From Rapana venosa (taxonomy: Eukaryota > Mollusca > Gastropoda > Neogastropoda > Muricidae), in NCBI GenBank assembly GCA_028751875.1, contig CM054141.1, forward strand, positions 71,740,852 through 71,804,851: a DNA stretch of 64,000 nt, given 5' to 3'. Positions 45,391 through 55,760 of this stretch are shown one piece after another (position 1 is the first letter of the stretch; each line of letters begins with the position of its first letter). Below the pieces are notes generated by a model that worked only from the letters and a program-made list of their open reading frames with translations, did no database searches and was not told the origin of the DNA. Both the position numbers and the translations under genes were made by a program.

Positions 45391-45568
45391 TGATTTTTGA
45401 CTGGATGGACTTGGGCTTGGAGGTCCACCTGTTGCCCAGGATGTAGAGGACCGTGCCCACGGCCAGGATCAACAGCGCGGTCAGCGACTCACTGACCTTC
45501 TGGTAAAAGGTCAGCCCCACGATGGCCAGGCTCACCACAAACAGGATGCCCGGCAGAGCTATAGGCAC
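45391..45568 (-). CDS. SLC7 transporter, exon G (TM11-TM12)
   Basis: Acceptor TTGATTTCAG, then VPIALPGILFVVSLAIVGLT and LTALLILAVGTVLYILGNRW, two hydrophobic helices (TM11, TM12), followed by KPKSIQSKI. 'KPK' after TM12 is a common feature of LAT-type proteins. The preferred donor is GTGAGT at 45390, giving a phase 1 junction to exon H. If that donor is ignored, the frame continues SE and stops (TGA at 45383-45385), so an intron-retained form would have a short tail. Confidence 0.9.
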
Positions 45569-45827
45569 CTGAAATCAACATTTTTAGGAAGTCTTCAGAT
45601 CTGAGAAAGCAGAGCATAACAATGATGGTTGCTGTTGTTGTGATCTGTGGTCAACTGGTACACATCAATACAGGCATGTGCACAAGCATGCAGGCATGTG
45701 CATGTACACATATACGTGTTCACATGCACAAAAACACACACTCACAACATATATGTAACCACACACATACACTCAAAGGCAAATCAACCTTTTCTCCCCA
45801 CACCTGTGATTTTGAAGAAGCGCTTAC

Positions 45828-45977
45828 CTGGATGGGTCGATGCAGGTCGGGTTCTTTAAACCTGAGGTAGACCTGTCCTGCAAACACCATGCTCAGCACA
45901 GTGGCAAAGCCAAAGCCTTCCATTTCTATCAGGTACCAGATGTCTCCTGACATCTGGAAGCACAGCGACAGCGCCAA
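45828..45977 (-). CDS. SLC7 transporter, exon F (TM9-TM10)
   Basis: 150-nt exon, exactly 50 codons, phase 0 at both ends; acceptor GATTGCAG, donor GTAAGC. The translation includes LALSLCFQMSGDIWYLIEME and GQVYLRFKEPDLHRPIQ. The segment LR(F/Y/W)KxPDxxRPI is the TM10 end of SLC7 light chains. The intron to exon E (2.5 kb) contains an L2 LINE fragment starting about 40 bp from this exon, a 25-bp minisatellite and a 43-bp minisatellite. Confidence 0.93.
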
Positions 45978-46013
45978 CTGCAATCAGTCACCATGGCCAA
46001 GGTTAGCACCGAT

Positions 46014-46645
46014 TCATATGGGACCGAACATAAACTTTCCTCCATCACAACAACTTCAATAGAATTCGGCAATACGTCAGTTACTTTGTCCAACTCTGTG
46101 AAGTATTTAGGTGTAGTTCTTGACAACACACTCTCTATGAAAAAATTCATCACCCAGACCTGCCAGTCTTGCTACTATCAATTACGGCGCATAAGCGCGA
46201 TTCGCAAGTATCTGTCCACTGATGCAACTTCCAAGCTCGTCACATCTCTCATTCTTTCACGTTTAGACTACTGTAATTATCTTTTGGTTGGCCTACCAGC
46301 ATCATCTATCCACTCTCTTCAATGCATACAAAACTCTGCAGCTCGACTGGTCCTAAGAAAGAAAAAATCTGAACACATCACTCCTCTTCTGCGATCTCTT
46401 CACTGGCTGCCTGTCTCACAAAGACTGAAGTATAAGATCAATACCCTCTGTTTCAAATGTCTCCACAAATCTGCACCCTCTTATCTCTGTAACTGTCTTC
46501 ACCTGTACACTCCATCCCGTTCCCTTCGTTCAGCCGCAGATACTTTGTGCTTTTGAACACCCAGAGTCACAAACCACTGTTGGCCATCTATCTTTCTCTG
46601 TTTCTGGTCCATCCACCTGGAATACCTCCCTCTATCACTTCGCTG
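46014..46645 (+). mobile_element. L2-clade LINE copy 3 (post-RT region)
   Basis: One open frame: SITTTSIEFGNTSVTLSNSV, KYLGVVLDNTLSMKKFI, YYQLRRISAIRKYLSTDATS, SRLDYCNYLLVGLPASSIHS, HITPLLRSLHWLPVSQRLKY, RSLRSAADTLCF. It is better preserved than copies 1 and 2 here. It lies antisense in the transporter intron, about 40 bp from the exon F acceptor. Confidence 0.88.
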
Positions 46646-46796
46646 TACTGCCATGTAACCTTGTGAAAAGCAGCTTTGCTTGGGGGGTTGTACCTATATC
46701 TGTTCATTATAACAGACATCTAATGAGAAACAGATGGCATTTAGCATCTCTCCTCTCTGCATTCACTTATTGGGTAGGATGCATAGTGCCTGGTCT

Positions 46797-47530
46797 TCTC
46801 CAGTCACACCTGAACAGAGTGAATCCAGTCACACCTGAACAGAGTGAATCCAGTCACACCTGACAGAGTGAATCCAGTCACACCAGACCAGAGTGAATCC
46901 ATTCACACCTGAACAGAGTGAATCCATTCACACCTGACAGAGTGAATCCAGTCACACCTGAACAGAGTGAATCCGGTCACACCTGAACAGAGTGAACCCA
47001 TTCACACCTGAACAGAGTGAATCCAGTCACACCTGAACAGAGTGAATCCAGTCACACCTGAACAGAGTGAATCCGGTCACACCTGAACAGAGTGAACCCT
47101 GCCACACCTGAACAGAGTGAATCCAGTCACACCCAAACAGAGCGAACCCTGCCACACCCAAACAGAGTGAATCCAGTCACACCTGAACAGAGCGAACCCA
47201 GTCACACCCAAACAGAGTGAACCCAGTCACACCCAAACAGAGTGAACCCTGCCACACCTGAAGAGAGTAAACCAGTCACACCTGAACAGAGTGAATCCCG
47301 CCACACCTGAAGAGAGTAAACCAGTCACACCTGAAGAGAGTAAACCAGTCACACCTGAACAGAGTGAATCCCGCCACACCTGAACAGAATGAATCCAGTC
47401 ACACCTGAACAGAGTGAATCCAGTCACACCCAAACAGAGCGAACTCAGTCACACCCAGAGTGAATCCAGTCACACCCAAACAGAGCGAATCCACTGAACA
47501 GAGTGAATGCCGTCAAACCGGAACAGAGTG
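46797..47530. repeat. 25-bp minisatellite, about 29 units
   Basis: Unit TCCAGTCACACCTGAACAGA GTGAA, with CCGC, ACCCAAA and AGAGAGTAA variants. Confidence 0.95.
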
Positions 47531-47639
47531 TCTTTTAGAGAGAACTCCAGTCCCCCACATACAGTAACTCTACCACACACCTGGGAGAGTCCATATGGCA
47601 CAACAGCTCAAACCAAAAGACATCAGACACCGTACAGCC

Positions 47640-47750
47640 CTCAACTTCCCCGAAGCTGCAACACGGCTACCTTAACAGTGGGTAAAAACAGTCGCATACA
47701 CAACATCTCACCATTGGTGAACCATGGACCTCTAGGTAATGAACAAAAAT
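47640..47750 (+). repeat. SINE body fragment
   Basis: CCCCGAAGCTGCAACACGGC, GTGGGTAAAAACAGTCGCAT ACAC, CACCATTGGTGAACCATGG. Similar wording at 44205-44262. Confidence 0.45.
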
Positions 47751-47889
47751 AAAGAACCCTGAAAATGCGCTCTACAAGAAGTGGGGGCTGGTTGACACTG
47801 TGTGGAAACGACAACCTTTCTCATCGGGTCTGGACTAACAATGCAACAAGCACGGCTGGAAATATGACAGAAAAGTGACAATCACAGGA

Positions 47890-48402
47890 TCATGCTGCGA
47901 GGAAGAGGTTGTCATTAGGACTGCACTATGCTGTGTGGAAGAGGACAACCTTTATCATCAGGACTGGACTATGCTGTGTGGAAGCTGACAACCTTTATCA
48001 TCAGGACTGGACTATGCTGTGTGGAAGCTGACAACCTTTATCATCAGGACTGGACTATGCTGTGTGGAAGCTGACAACCTTTATCATCAGGACTGAACTA
48101 TGCTGTGTGGAAGAGGACAACCTTTATCATCAGGACTGAACTATGCTGTGTGGAAGCTGACAACCTTTATCATCAGGACTGAACTATGCTGTGTGAAAGA
48201 GGACAACCTTTATCATCAGGACTGAACTATGCTGTGTGGAAGCTGACAACCTTTATCATCAGGACTGAACTATGCTGTGTGGAAGCTGACAACCTTTATC
48301 ATCAGGACTGAACTATGCTGTGTGGAAGAGGACAACCTTTATCATCAGGACTGAACTATGCTGTGTGGAAGAGGACAACCTTTATCATCAGGACTGGACT
48401 AA
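47890..48402. repeat. 43-bp minisatellite (unrelated to the 54.7 kb one), about 12 units
   Basis: Unit GGAAGCTGACAACCTTTATC ATCAGGACTGAACTATGCTG TGT, alternating GGAAGCTGAC and GGAAGAGGAC forms. Confidence 0.95.
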
Positions 48403-48471
48403 CAACGCAACAAGCATGAGGGACAGGGAAAGGACAGGAAAGACAGCGTGGCAGTCCTGGGGCCTACTTAC

Positions 48472-48568
48472 GATGACGAAGAGGGAGGAGGCAGGAGTCA
48501 GGTACTTGAACTGAATCATGGACATGAAGAGAGGCATGTGGTTGTTCTGTGCCCCAATGAAGAACAGT
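48472..48568 (-). CDS. SLC7 transporter, exon E (cytoplasmic loop before TM9)
   Basis: 97-nt exon, acceptor GTTTCAG, donor GTAAGT. It encodes (R)LFFIGAQNNHMPLFMSMIQF then KYLTPASSLFVI. This is the conserved family stretch SRLFFxGAxxxHxPxxxSMIxxxxxTP, the loop between TM8 and TM9. The usual Glu-Gly of REGHLP is replaced by Asn-Asn. Phase 2 in, phase 0 out. A 43-bp minisatellite (47890-48402) ends about 70 bp past the donor. Confidence 0.94.
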
Positions 48569-48689
48569 CTGAAACACAACACGTCACATCACATCACATC
48601 CCATCACATCTCATCTCTCATAAGACATCCATGAAGCAAACATTATCTGCATAGGTCTTCTCTTTCTTTTCTGTCTTCCCTTATTTGGT

Positions 48690-48975
48690 GGAGTACACAG
48701 GGTCAGGTCTTCTCCTGTGCTTGACACTCTGCAGGACGTCTGCCTGCTGGCCTCAGCTAACACGTTCCACAGCAGAGAAGCTCACTCATGTTTTCTGAAC
48801 GTTTTAAGTATATTCATGGTTCCATACCCACCAAACACTGACAAGAATGAGCAGATTTTTATCTTGTCTTCAGCATGTATACAAAAATGAAGGGAATGAA
48901 GGCACTGCAAGTTCACCTGAGAGATCATAAATATTCCTACCTTTAATTCACCAGATGCCACTGCCGGAATGACGA
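48690..48975 (-). mobile_element. tRNA-headed SINE body, second copy
   Basis: Shares with 3105-3518 the order ...GTGGAACGTGTTAGC..., CATTTTTGTATAC, CCTTCATT, TGCAGTGCC-type words, TTAAAGGTAGGAATATTTAT, and CGGCAGTGGCATCTGG at the head. It is more diverged and lacks the tRNA head. Confidence 0.6.
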
Positions 48976-49016
48976 AGAAAAAGAAAATGAAGAAGATGAT
49001 ATCTATAATGATCAGA

Positions 49017-49093
49017 GACACACACAGACACACACACACAGACACACACACACTCACACACACACATACACACACACATACACACACACGCAG
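49017..49093. repeat. AC microsatellite next to exon D donor
   Basis: AC units with G interruptions, ending about 19 bp from the exon D donor. Confidence 0.95.
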
Positions 49094-49111
49094 ACACAGC
49101 AAGAGGAGTAC

Positions 49112-49215
49112 CTGGACATAGACAGAATGGTGCCATTGATAGTGCCCAGCACAGAGATGCCGATCAACACGGGCATCAGCCACTGCATCACTCCCATCGT
49201 GTGCTCCGCAAACGT
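49112..49215 (-). CDS. SLC7 transporter, exon D (TM8)
   Basis: 104-nt exon with acceptor TGTGTGCAG, whose pyrimidine tract is part of a GT microsatellite, and donor GTACTC. It encodes TFAEHTMGVMQWLMPVLIGI then SVLGTINGTILSMS. Family members have AVAVTFxxxxLG across the C-D junction and (I/V)NGxxxxxSR at the end, both reproduced here. Phase 0 in, phase 2 out; the last two bases (AG) join A from exon E to make Arg. AC repeats lie on both sides of this exon. Confidence 0.93.
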
Positions 49216-49217
49216 CT

Positions 49218-49465
49218 GCACACACACACACACACACCTATCATGCAGTCTGCAGCAGCTGTTGATGAGTACACACACACATCAGGACACCCCAACACAC
49301 ACACAGACCACCACCACCCCACCCCCCAACACACACACACCAACACACACACACACCTATCAGGCAGTCTGCAGTAGCTATTCACCAGTACACACACACA
49401 CACACACCCCAACACACACACACCCAACACACACACCGACACCCCAGCACACACACATAGTACAA
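49218..49465. repeat. AC-rich DNA supplying the exon D acceptor tract
   Basis: AC blocks, with a short duplicated phrase CTATCATGCAGTCTGCAGCA / CTATCAGGCAGTCTGCAGTA. The GT strand reads directly into the CAG acceptor of exon D. Confidence 0.93.
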
Positions 49466-49555
49466 AGTGCAATGGCATTACCATGCATGCATGCACATTC
49501 ACACACACACGTGTTTGATCCTTGGCAGCCCCTCAGCCTAACAGACAGGTGTACA

Positions 49556-49834
49556 GGTTCAGTTCTGAGAATAGATGTGAATTGTGCTGTTGCTATGTTC
49601 AAGGTTCAGTTCTGAGAATAGATATGAATTGTGCTGTTGCTATGTTCAAGGTTCAGTTCTGAGAATAGATGTGAATTGGGCTGTTGCTATGTTCAAGGTT
49701 CAGTTCTGAGAATAGATATGAATTGGGCTGTTGCTATGTTCAAGGTTCAGTTCTGAGAATAGATATGAATTGGGCTGTTGCTATGTTAAAGGTTCAGTTC
49801 TGAGAATAGATGTGAATTGGGCTGTTGCTATGTT
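49556..49834. repeat. 47-bp minisatellite, 6 units
   Basis: Unit GTTCAGTTCTGAGAATAGAT ATGAATTGGGCTGTTGCTAT GTTCAAG. Confidence 0.95.
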
Positions 49835-49924
49835 ATTTTCACAGAGTTGTGTTTCTCTGCCACGTCCTTGCAACAAATGGTTTGCATCATTTTCAATCAG
49901 TATGTTGATGCACATAATCCCCCA

Positions 49925-50258
49925 TAGGGATGCTTGGGACCTATCAGTAAAAACAGAATCCTGAAAATTCTGTGCTAGGAATTCCCTCTTTTCTATCCCT
50001 CTCTTTGTTCCTACCTTGTTCCTTTTCTTCCTGTCACCTCCTTCTTGTCTATTTTCTGCCTTCTTAGTCCATTCTCCTGCCTGTTTTCCAGAAAGACTGA
50101 AAAGGTAACGATCCTCTCCCACATCAAAGTTGGATGTGTTGGGCCTGACTTGTCAGGCACTTGACGGCAAGGCCACATTTTTTTTTGCTGGTATGGCATA
50201 CAGCAATAGTTGCTGACTGAGCATTCCATGACAAAGAAGAAGAAGAATGCACACATGT
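49925..50258 (+). repeat. CT-rich dispersed repeat, best copy
   Basis: GGGATGCTTGGGACC, CAGAATCCTGAAAATTCTGT, CTTCCTGTCACCTCC, GTTTTCCAGAAAGACTGAAA, TTGGGCCTGACTTGTCAGGC, TTTTGCTGGTATG, then GAAGAAGAAGAA. About 330 bp. Confidence 0.65.
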
Positions 50259-50334
50259 ACCAACACATATCTCTTACTTTAAAACCCTCCCACCATTGCC
50301 ATTCCTGATGTTAAAAGAAAAACAGCACACAAAA

Positions 50335-50800
50335 AGTCATGACGCTGAACATCATGACCACAAAATGTCATGTTGCTGAACATCATGACCACAAAATGTC
50401 ATGACACTGAACATCATGACCACAAAATGTCACGACGCTGAACATCATGACCACAAAATGTCATGACACTGAACATCATGACCACAAAATGTCATGACAC
50501 TGAACATCATGACCACAAAATGACATGACAGTGAACATCAAAATGTCATGACACTGAACATCAAAATATCATGACACTGAACATCAAAATGTCATGACAG
50601 TGAACATCAAAATGTCATGACAGTGAACATCAAAATGTCATGACAGTGAACATCAAAATGTCATGACAGTGAACATCAAAAAGTCATGTCACTGAACATC
50701 ATGGCCACAAAATGTCATGACAATGAACATAAAAATGACATGACACTGAACATCAAAATGTCATGACAGTGAACATCAAAATGTCATGACGCTGAACATG
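50335..50800. repeat. 31/23-bp minisatellite
   Basis: Unit CATGACACTGAACATCATGA CCACAAAATGT; the later units have lost 8 bp (TGACCACA). It ends 18 bp from the exon C donor. Confidence 0.94.
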
Positions 50801-50819
50801 GTGACGACCAAATACCCAC

Positions 50820-50943
50820 CACGGCCACAGCGGTTGACTGGGTCATCAGCTGTGGAGACAGCACCCCCAGGTAGGCAATGTTGGCCACGATGTACACACA
50901 GATCACCGTGCACATGGAGATCATGATGGCTCGCGGCAGGTTT
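50820..50943 (-). CDS. SLC7 transporter, exon C (TM7)
   Basis: 124-nt exon, acceptor TGTGCAG, donor GTGGGT. It encodes NLPRAIMISMCTVICVYIVA then NIAYLGVLSPQLMTQSTAVAV. The start NLPxAI and end AVAV are diagnostic for SLC7 light chains and bracket one membrane helix (TM7) and an extracellular loop. It enters with one base completing Lys and leaves in phase 0. The donor is only 18 bp from the last unit of a 31/23-bp minisatellite (50335-50800). Confidence 0.93.
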
Positions 50944-51176
50944 CTGCACACCACAACGACATACATAACCCACGCCATGTCACACAATGGCATCATGATG
51001 ACCAGAAAATGGATAACAGTGCAGTATGAGCAGATGACCTGTTGGCTAATATGTATCTTTTTTTGTATTATGGTACAGCTTATAGACTCAATAGTTGTCT
51101 GACAGCAATCTCCAGTGCTTCTGAACAACAGAGTGCTTTGTACTCAGCAGCTTATAAGAAGTGCAGCAAGACATCT

Positions 51177-51434
<258 letters not shown>

Positions 51435-51849
51435 ACGCTGAACAGGTGTAATGTGCACTGGCCTTTGGCCACAATGTACAGTGAACACGGCCAAAAGCAA
51501 GTGATGGAAATGAAGTGCAAAAAAGGAGATCATTACAATGTTCATCTAAGCCAGCTCCCCTGGTTGCATCACACCAAGCACATCATCCGAATAAACAAAA
51601 CAATAACTGAATAAGTCAAATCATGAAAATAGAACATGAAGTCAATGAATTTAAGATAATCAAGAGAACAGCATATCAAGCTGCCACACTGACTTTTAAT
51701 GGTAACAAGAGTACAAACAATAACACAATTTTACAAAACGATTTTCTTTCATCTGTTAATACCTGAAGACATTGTGTTCAAGATTTATGTCGTTCCTTGC
51801 AGCAGTCTTAATAGGGGCATGCATTTTGATTCTTTACGAAACTTCTTTC

Positions 51850-52014
51850 TTAAATCAGAGAGAGAGAAAGAGAGAGAGAAGGGGGGGAGGGAGGGAGGGA
51901 GGGACAATGACAATGACAAATTCTTTTATTTTGAGGATAATGAATAAGCACATATGTGCTTTTTTACATCCAGTCCCCGCCCGTTAGGGATACATCTTAA
52001 TAATAATAACCCAA

Positions 52015-52080
<66 letters not shown>
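51850..52080. repeat. GA tracts around a family 2 fragment
   Basis: GA/GGGA 51857-51903, a family 2 piece (GATAATGAATAAGCACATAT GTGCTTTTTTACATCCAG, about 51930-51990), then GA 52016-52079. Confidence 0.85.
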
Positions 52081-52082
<2 letters not shown>

Positions 52083-52359
52083 GCAACGACAAAGGTTTAT
52101 TGTGCAGCGACTGTGCCCATTCACAATGAGATGGGGATATACATATTTAATCAACAGCATAAAAACTAATGACACCCACAATAATCCACACAGCATGGAT
52201 TCCATACCATAGTTTAACTGTCGTAATGAAGCATTGATAACATTGTCTAAAAATACTGTCATTTTTATCCCGCTATCAGCATTTTCACATTCACAGCTGT
52301 CAGTTTCCCTCTCCATTCCACCGCAGTCCAGGCTGCTGACTGCAGCGTGAACTAACCCT

Positions 52360-52411
52360 GCTGCATCTTGCACACAATGGCCTACTCTTCTGAAAAGCAG
52401 AACAGGTCTTA

Positions 52412-52453
<42 letters not shown>

Positions 52454-52480
52454 AAGATGTTTTGTTCTGTGGGATTTGTG
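52360..52480 (+). repeat. Family 2 fragment split by (GT)n
   Basis: CACACAATGGCCTACTCTTC, AGCAGAACAGGTCTTAATGT, a GT repeat (52413-52452), then GCAAGATGTTTTGTTCTGTG. The GT repeat sits where other copies read CATGTGTGCAAGATG. Confidence 0.7.
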
Positions 52481-52678
52481 AGGTGTGTAGTAAGTTTGTG
52501 AGGAAGTTTTTCACAGTCATTTGTCTGTCTGGTGCTCTCCAGATGGTGGCACCTGCTTCACAGAGTCACAGCTCTGGATGAAGATTTTCAGAGAGGGACA
52601 AAAGCTTGAAACAAGAGCATAGCATGAAGCAGCTGTGGACCCATCAGGTCAGAGTTGTCTTCCCCTTGTCACACTTAC

Positions 52679-52723
52679 TTGTGGGGCTCCACCAACTCCT
52701 CCGTCAGGAAGTTTAAGTAACTC
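52679..52723 (-). CDS. SLC7 transporter, exon B (45-nt micro-exon, TM6b)
   Basis: Very short exon, 45 nt, with acceptor TTTTCAG and donor GTAAGT. It completes the Trp codon of exon A and encodes SYLNFLTEELVEPH plus two bases of a Lys codon. The family signature after TM6 is (N/S)YLNFxTEE followed by a Pro-containing loop. Phases join exactly to exons A and C, which makes a chance match very unlikely. The intron to exon A (1852 bp) carries a 40-bp minisatellite and a CT-rich dispersed repeat. Confidence 0.92.
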
Positions 52724-52734
52724 CTGAAAAGAGC

Positions 52735-53000
52735 AAACAGAGACACTGATTATCCCGTCAACAACCAAATCTGTCCATTTTCTTCTTTTCCTTCCCCCTT
52801 CTATCAATCCCTTTGTGTCCACCTCTCCCTTTCCTCCCACCCCCCTCTCTGAGTCCCTCTCTCTTGCTTTTCTGCCTACCGAGAATATCCTCCTGCCCTT
52901 TCTTCAAGAAAATCTTAAAATTGTTCTTATGAACTTTTGAATAAGCTGCCCTGAAGTTGGGATGTGTGGGCTCAGGCCAGCAGGCATGCCTCTTGCACAG
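52735..53000 (+). repeat. CT-rich dispersed repeat, diverged copy
   Basis: TTTTCTTCTTTTCCTTCCCC, CTGCCTACCGAGAAT, CTTCAAGAAAATCTTAAAAT, GTTGGGATGTGTGGGCTC. Ordered as in the 49.93 kb copy. Confidence 0.5.
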
Positions 53001-53009
53001 TTACCAGTG

Positions 53010-53665
53010 CAGGTGAAGAGCAGGCATTCTATCCAATATGACCATGGACACACATGTGTTCAGCAAACACATGGAGCCCTGTTAGTACAACTGTTCTTCC
53101 CATTTTAAAACAACAATAGAAAATGTTCCTGTGGTTCCCATTCAAACTACGTCACCAAAAGGTCATTAAAAGGTGGAAACTGCTGCCATGAGAAATACAT
53201 TTTGTGTGTGTGGAGAATCATTGATCAATGTTGTAAATATAATTTACAGAAATAAAAAAAAAGTCTCCATTACCTTGAAATAATAATTTGTGTGCCTGAT
53301 TACTGTCAGTATCACAGCACAATGATGTTATTATTCATGCCTAATGACTGTCAGTGCTATTATTCATGCACTTCTATTGTCAGTAGTACCCTTTCTGTGG
53401 AACATTTATTATACATCACCTGGAGCACCCCCACCCCCAAAAAAGGCCATCATAAATCAAATGATATAGATGTATATGAACTGACAGAGCTGTTGTGGAC
53501 ACCGCAGACAATCATCAGGGTTTAGAACTTTCAGTGTCTGACAGAAGCAGCCATCAGTGTGTCGGTGTGTGAGGGTCTGCCTGCCTAAGATGGCGCACAC
53601 CTGGCCTGAACAATGAAGGGGTGCCCCAGGACTGCCCCCCCCACCAAGCTCAGGGCAAAGAAGGA
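53010..53665. other. Intronic unique DNA
   Basis: Nothing recognised. Confidence 0.5.
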
Positions 53666-53669
53666 ATGC

Positions 53670-54165
53670 ATGCTGGACTGATTGCCTTACTGTGTGAATG
53701 TTAAAATATAGGCTGAACTGATTGCCTTACTGTGTGAATGGTGACATATATGCTGGACTGATTGCCTTACTGTGTGAATGTTAAAATATAGGCTGGACTG
53801 ATTGCCTTACTGTGTGAATGGTGACATGTATGCTGGACTGATTGCCTTACTGTGTGATTGGTGACATGTATGCTGGACTGATTGCCTTACTGTGTGAATG
53901 GTGACATATAGGCTGGACTGATTGCCTTACTATGTGAATGGTGACATATAGGCTGAACTGATTGCCTTACTATGTGAATGTTGAAATATATGCTGAACTG
54001 ATTGCCTTACTGTGTGAATGGTGACATATATGTTGAATTGACTGCCTTACTGTGAATGTTAAAATATAGGCTGAACTGATTGCCTTACTGTGAATGTTGA
54101 AATACATGCTGCAGAAGTGATTTTGCCTTACTGTGAATGTTGAAATATATGCTGCAGAACTGATG
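53670..54165. repeat. 40-bp minisatellite, about 12 units
   Basis: Unit TGCTGGACTGATTGCCTTAC TGTGTGAATGGTGACATATA; more degenerate toward 54165. Confidence 0.95.
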
Positions 54166-54575
54166 GGTAAAAACAAGTGTCAGTGTGTGGTACATGCCAA
54201 TGTTTCCTGCCCGCTACAGCCAGGAAGAGCATTGTGCAGACAGCAGGCCCCCCACTTCACCCCCATCTGCTGGTCAGGCCACAGGTGCCTTTGGAGCATT
54301 TCATGTTCCCTCTGATGCTGACATGAACAATGACACATCTTGACCACGGACTCTCCATCTTCTGCAGGCAAAACGTAAGTGTGAGGAATTTGTTTTCTTC
54401 TTGTTCCTCAGCTAGAGCTATGAAGATGTTTATAAATTACAGCAGCATGCATGCGTTTTAAAAAAACTGTCATCCGATTCTACTGGCATGAAATAGCCTA
54501 CTCTTCCAAACGGTGAAACAGGTTTTTAACATGTGTGCATGTGTGCATGCATGTGACTGCAGCTGAATCCCTCAC

Positions 54576-54675
54576 CATCCACTGTAGGCCCAGAAGCCAG
54601 AGTAGAAGGACAGGGCGATGGCGCCTCCACTGAAGTCAGAGTCCGCAAAGGCGTCATGAAAACTCTCCACATTTC
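54576..54675 (-). CDS. SLC7 LAT-type amino acid transporter, exon A (first seen; TM6 start)
   Basis: Internal exon of a minus-strand transporter gene, read from 54675 down to 54576. A TTTCAG acceptor lies immediately before 54675 and a GTGAGG donor follows 54576. It enters in phase 2 and leaves with TG of a split Trp codon. The translation includes GGAIALSFYSGFWAYSGW, the unwound TM6 segment typical of SLC7 light chains (family pattern YSGxxAYxGW). The residue aligned with the gating aromatic of this family is Trp, which I recall for b(0,+)AT; LAT1 has Phe there. These carriers exchange neutral or cationic amino acids at the plasma membrane, usually with an SLC3 heavy chain. Oddity: its first 22 bases are also the last unit of a 43-bp tandem array (54654-55760). 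No exon further 5' was found up to 64000. Confidence 0.9.
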
Positions 54676-55760
54676 CTGAAACAGTGAAGCAACACATCGT
54701 GAAAACTCTCCACATTTCCTGAAACAGTGAAGCAACACATCGTGAAAACTCTCCACATTTCCTGAAACAGTGAAGCAACACATCGTGAAAACTCTCCACA
54801 TTTCCTGAAACAGTGAAGCAACACATCGTGAAACCTCTCCACATTTTTTGAAACAGTGAAGCAACACATCGTGAAAACTCTCCACATTTCCTGAAACAGT
54901 GAAGCAACACATCGTGAAAACTCTCCACATTTTTTGAAACAGTGAAGCAACACATCGTGAAAACTCTCCACATTTCCTGAAACAGTGAAGCAACACATCA
55001 TGAAAACTCTCCACATTTCCTGAAACAGTGAAGCAACACATCATGAAAACTCTCCACATTGCCTGAAACAGTGAAGCAACACATCGTGGAAACTCTCCAC
55101 ATTGCCTGAAACAGTGAAGCAACACATCATGAAAACTCTCCACATTTCCTGAAACAGTGAAGCAACACATCGTGAAAACTCCACATTTCCTGAAACAGTG
55201 AAGCAACACATCGTGAAAACTCTCCACATTTCCTGAAACAGTGAAGCAACACATCGTGAAAACTCTCCACATTTCCTGAAACAGTGAAGCAACACATCGT
55301 GAAACCTCTCCACATTTTTTGAAACAGTGAAGCAACACATCGTGAAAACTCTCCACATTTCCTGAAACAGTGAAGCAACACATAGTGAAAACTCTCCGCA
55401 TTTCCTGAAACAGTGAAGCAACACATCGTGAAAACTCTCCACATTTCCTGAAACAGTGAAGCAACACATCATGAAAACTCTCCACACTTCCTGAAACAGT
55501 GAAGCAACACATCATGAAAACTCTCCACATTTCCTGAAACAGTGAAGTAACATCATCATGAAAACTCTCCACATTTCCTGAAACAGTGAAGTAACACATC
55601 ATGAAAACTCTCCACATTTCCTGAAACAGTGAAGTAACATCATCATGAAAACTCTCCACATTTCCCGAAACAGTGAAGTAACATCATCATGAAAACTCTC
55701 CACATTTCCCGAAACAGTGAAGTAACATCATCATGAAAACTCTCCACATTTCCCGAAACA
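54654..55760 (-). repeat. 43-bp minisatellite carrying a 3' splice junction, about 25 units
   Basis: Sense (minus) unit: GAAATGTGGAGAGTTTTCAT GATGTGTTGCTTCACTGTTT CAG. The last unit overlaps the first 22 nt of transporter exon A. Each unit repeats the pyrimidine-rich TTCACTGTTTCAG acceptor and the start of the exon. Variants include a TTTTTTG change and one unit with a CT deletion near 55176. No stop occurs in any sense frame, which explains the 377-codon frame. Confidence 0.95.

Noticed and set aside
46014..46556. Exon of the transporter or another host gene
   Set aside because: A 187-codon open frame, but on the opposite strand and matching the L2 LINE post-RT region seen twice more in the window.
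54526..55659. 377-codon minus-strand frame
   Set aside because: It is the 43-bp array read in a frame different from transporter exon A; it reads into the exon out of frame. Only the exon part is coding.
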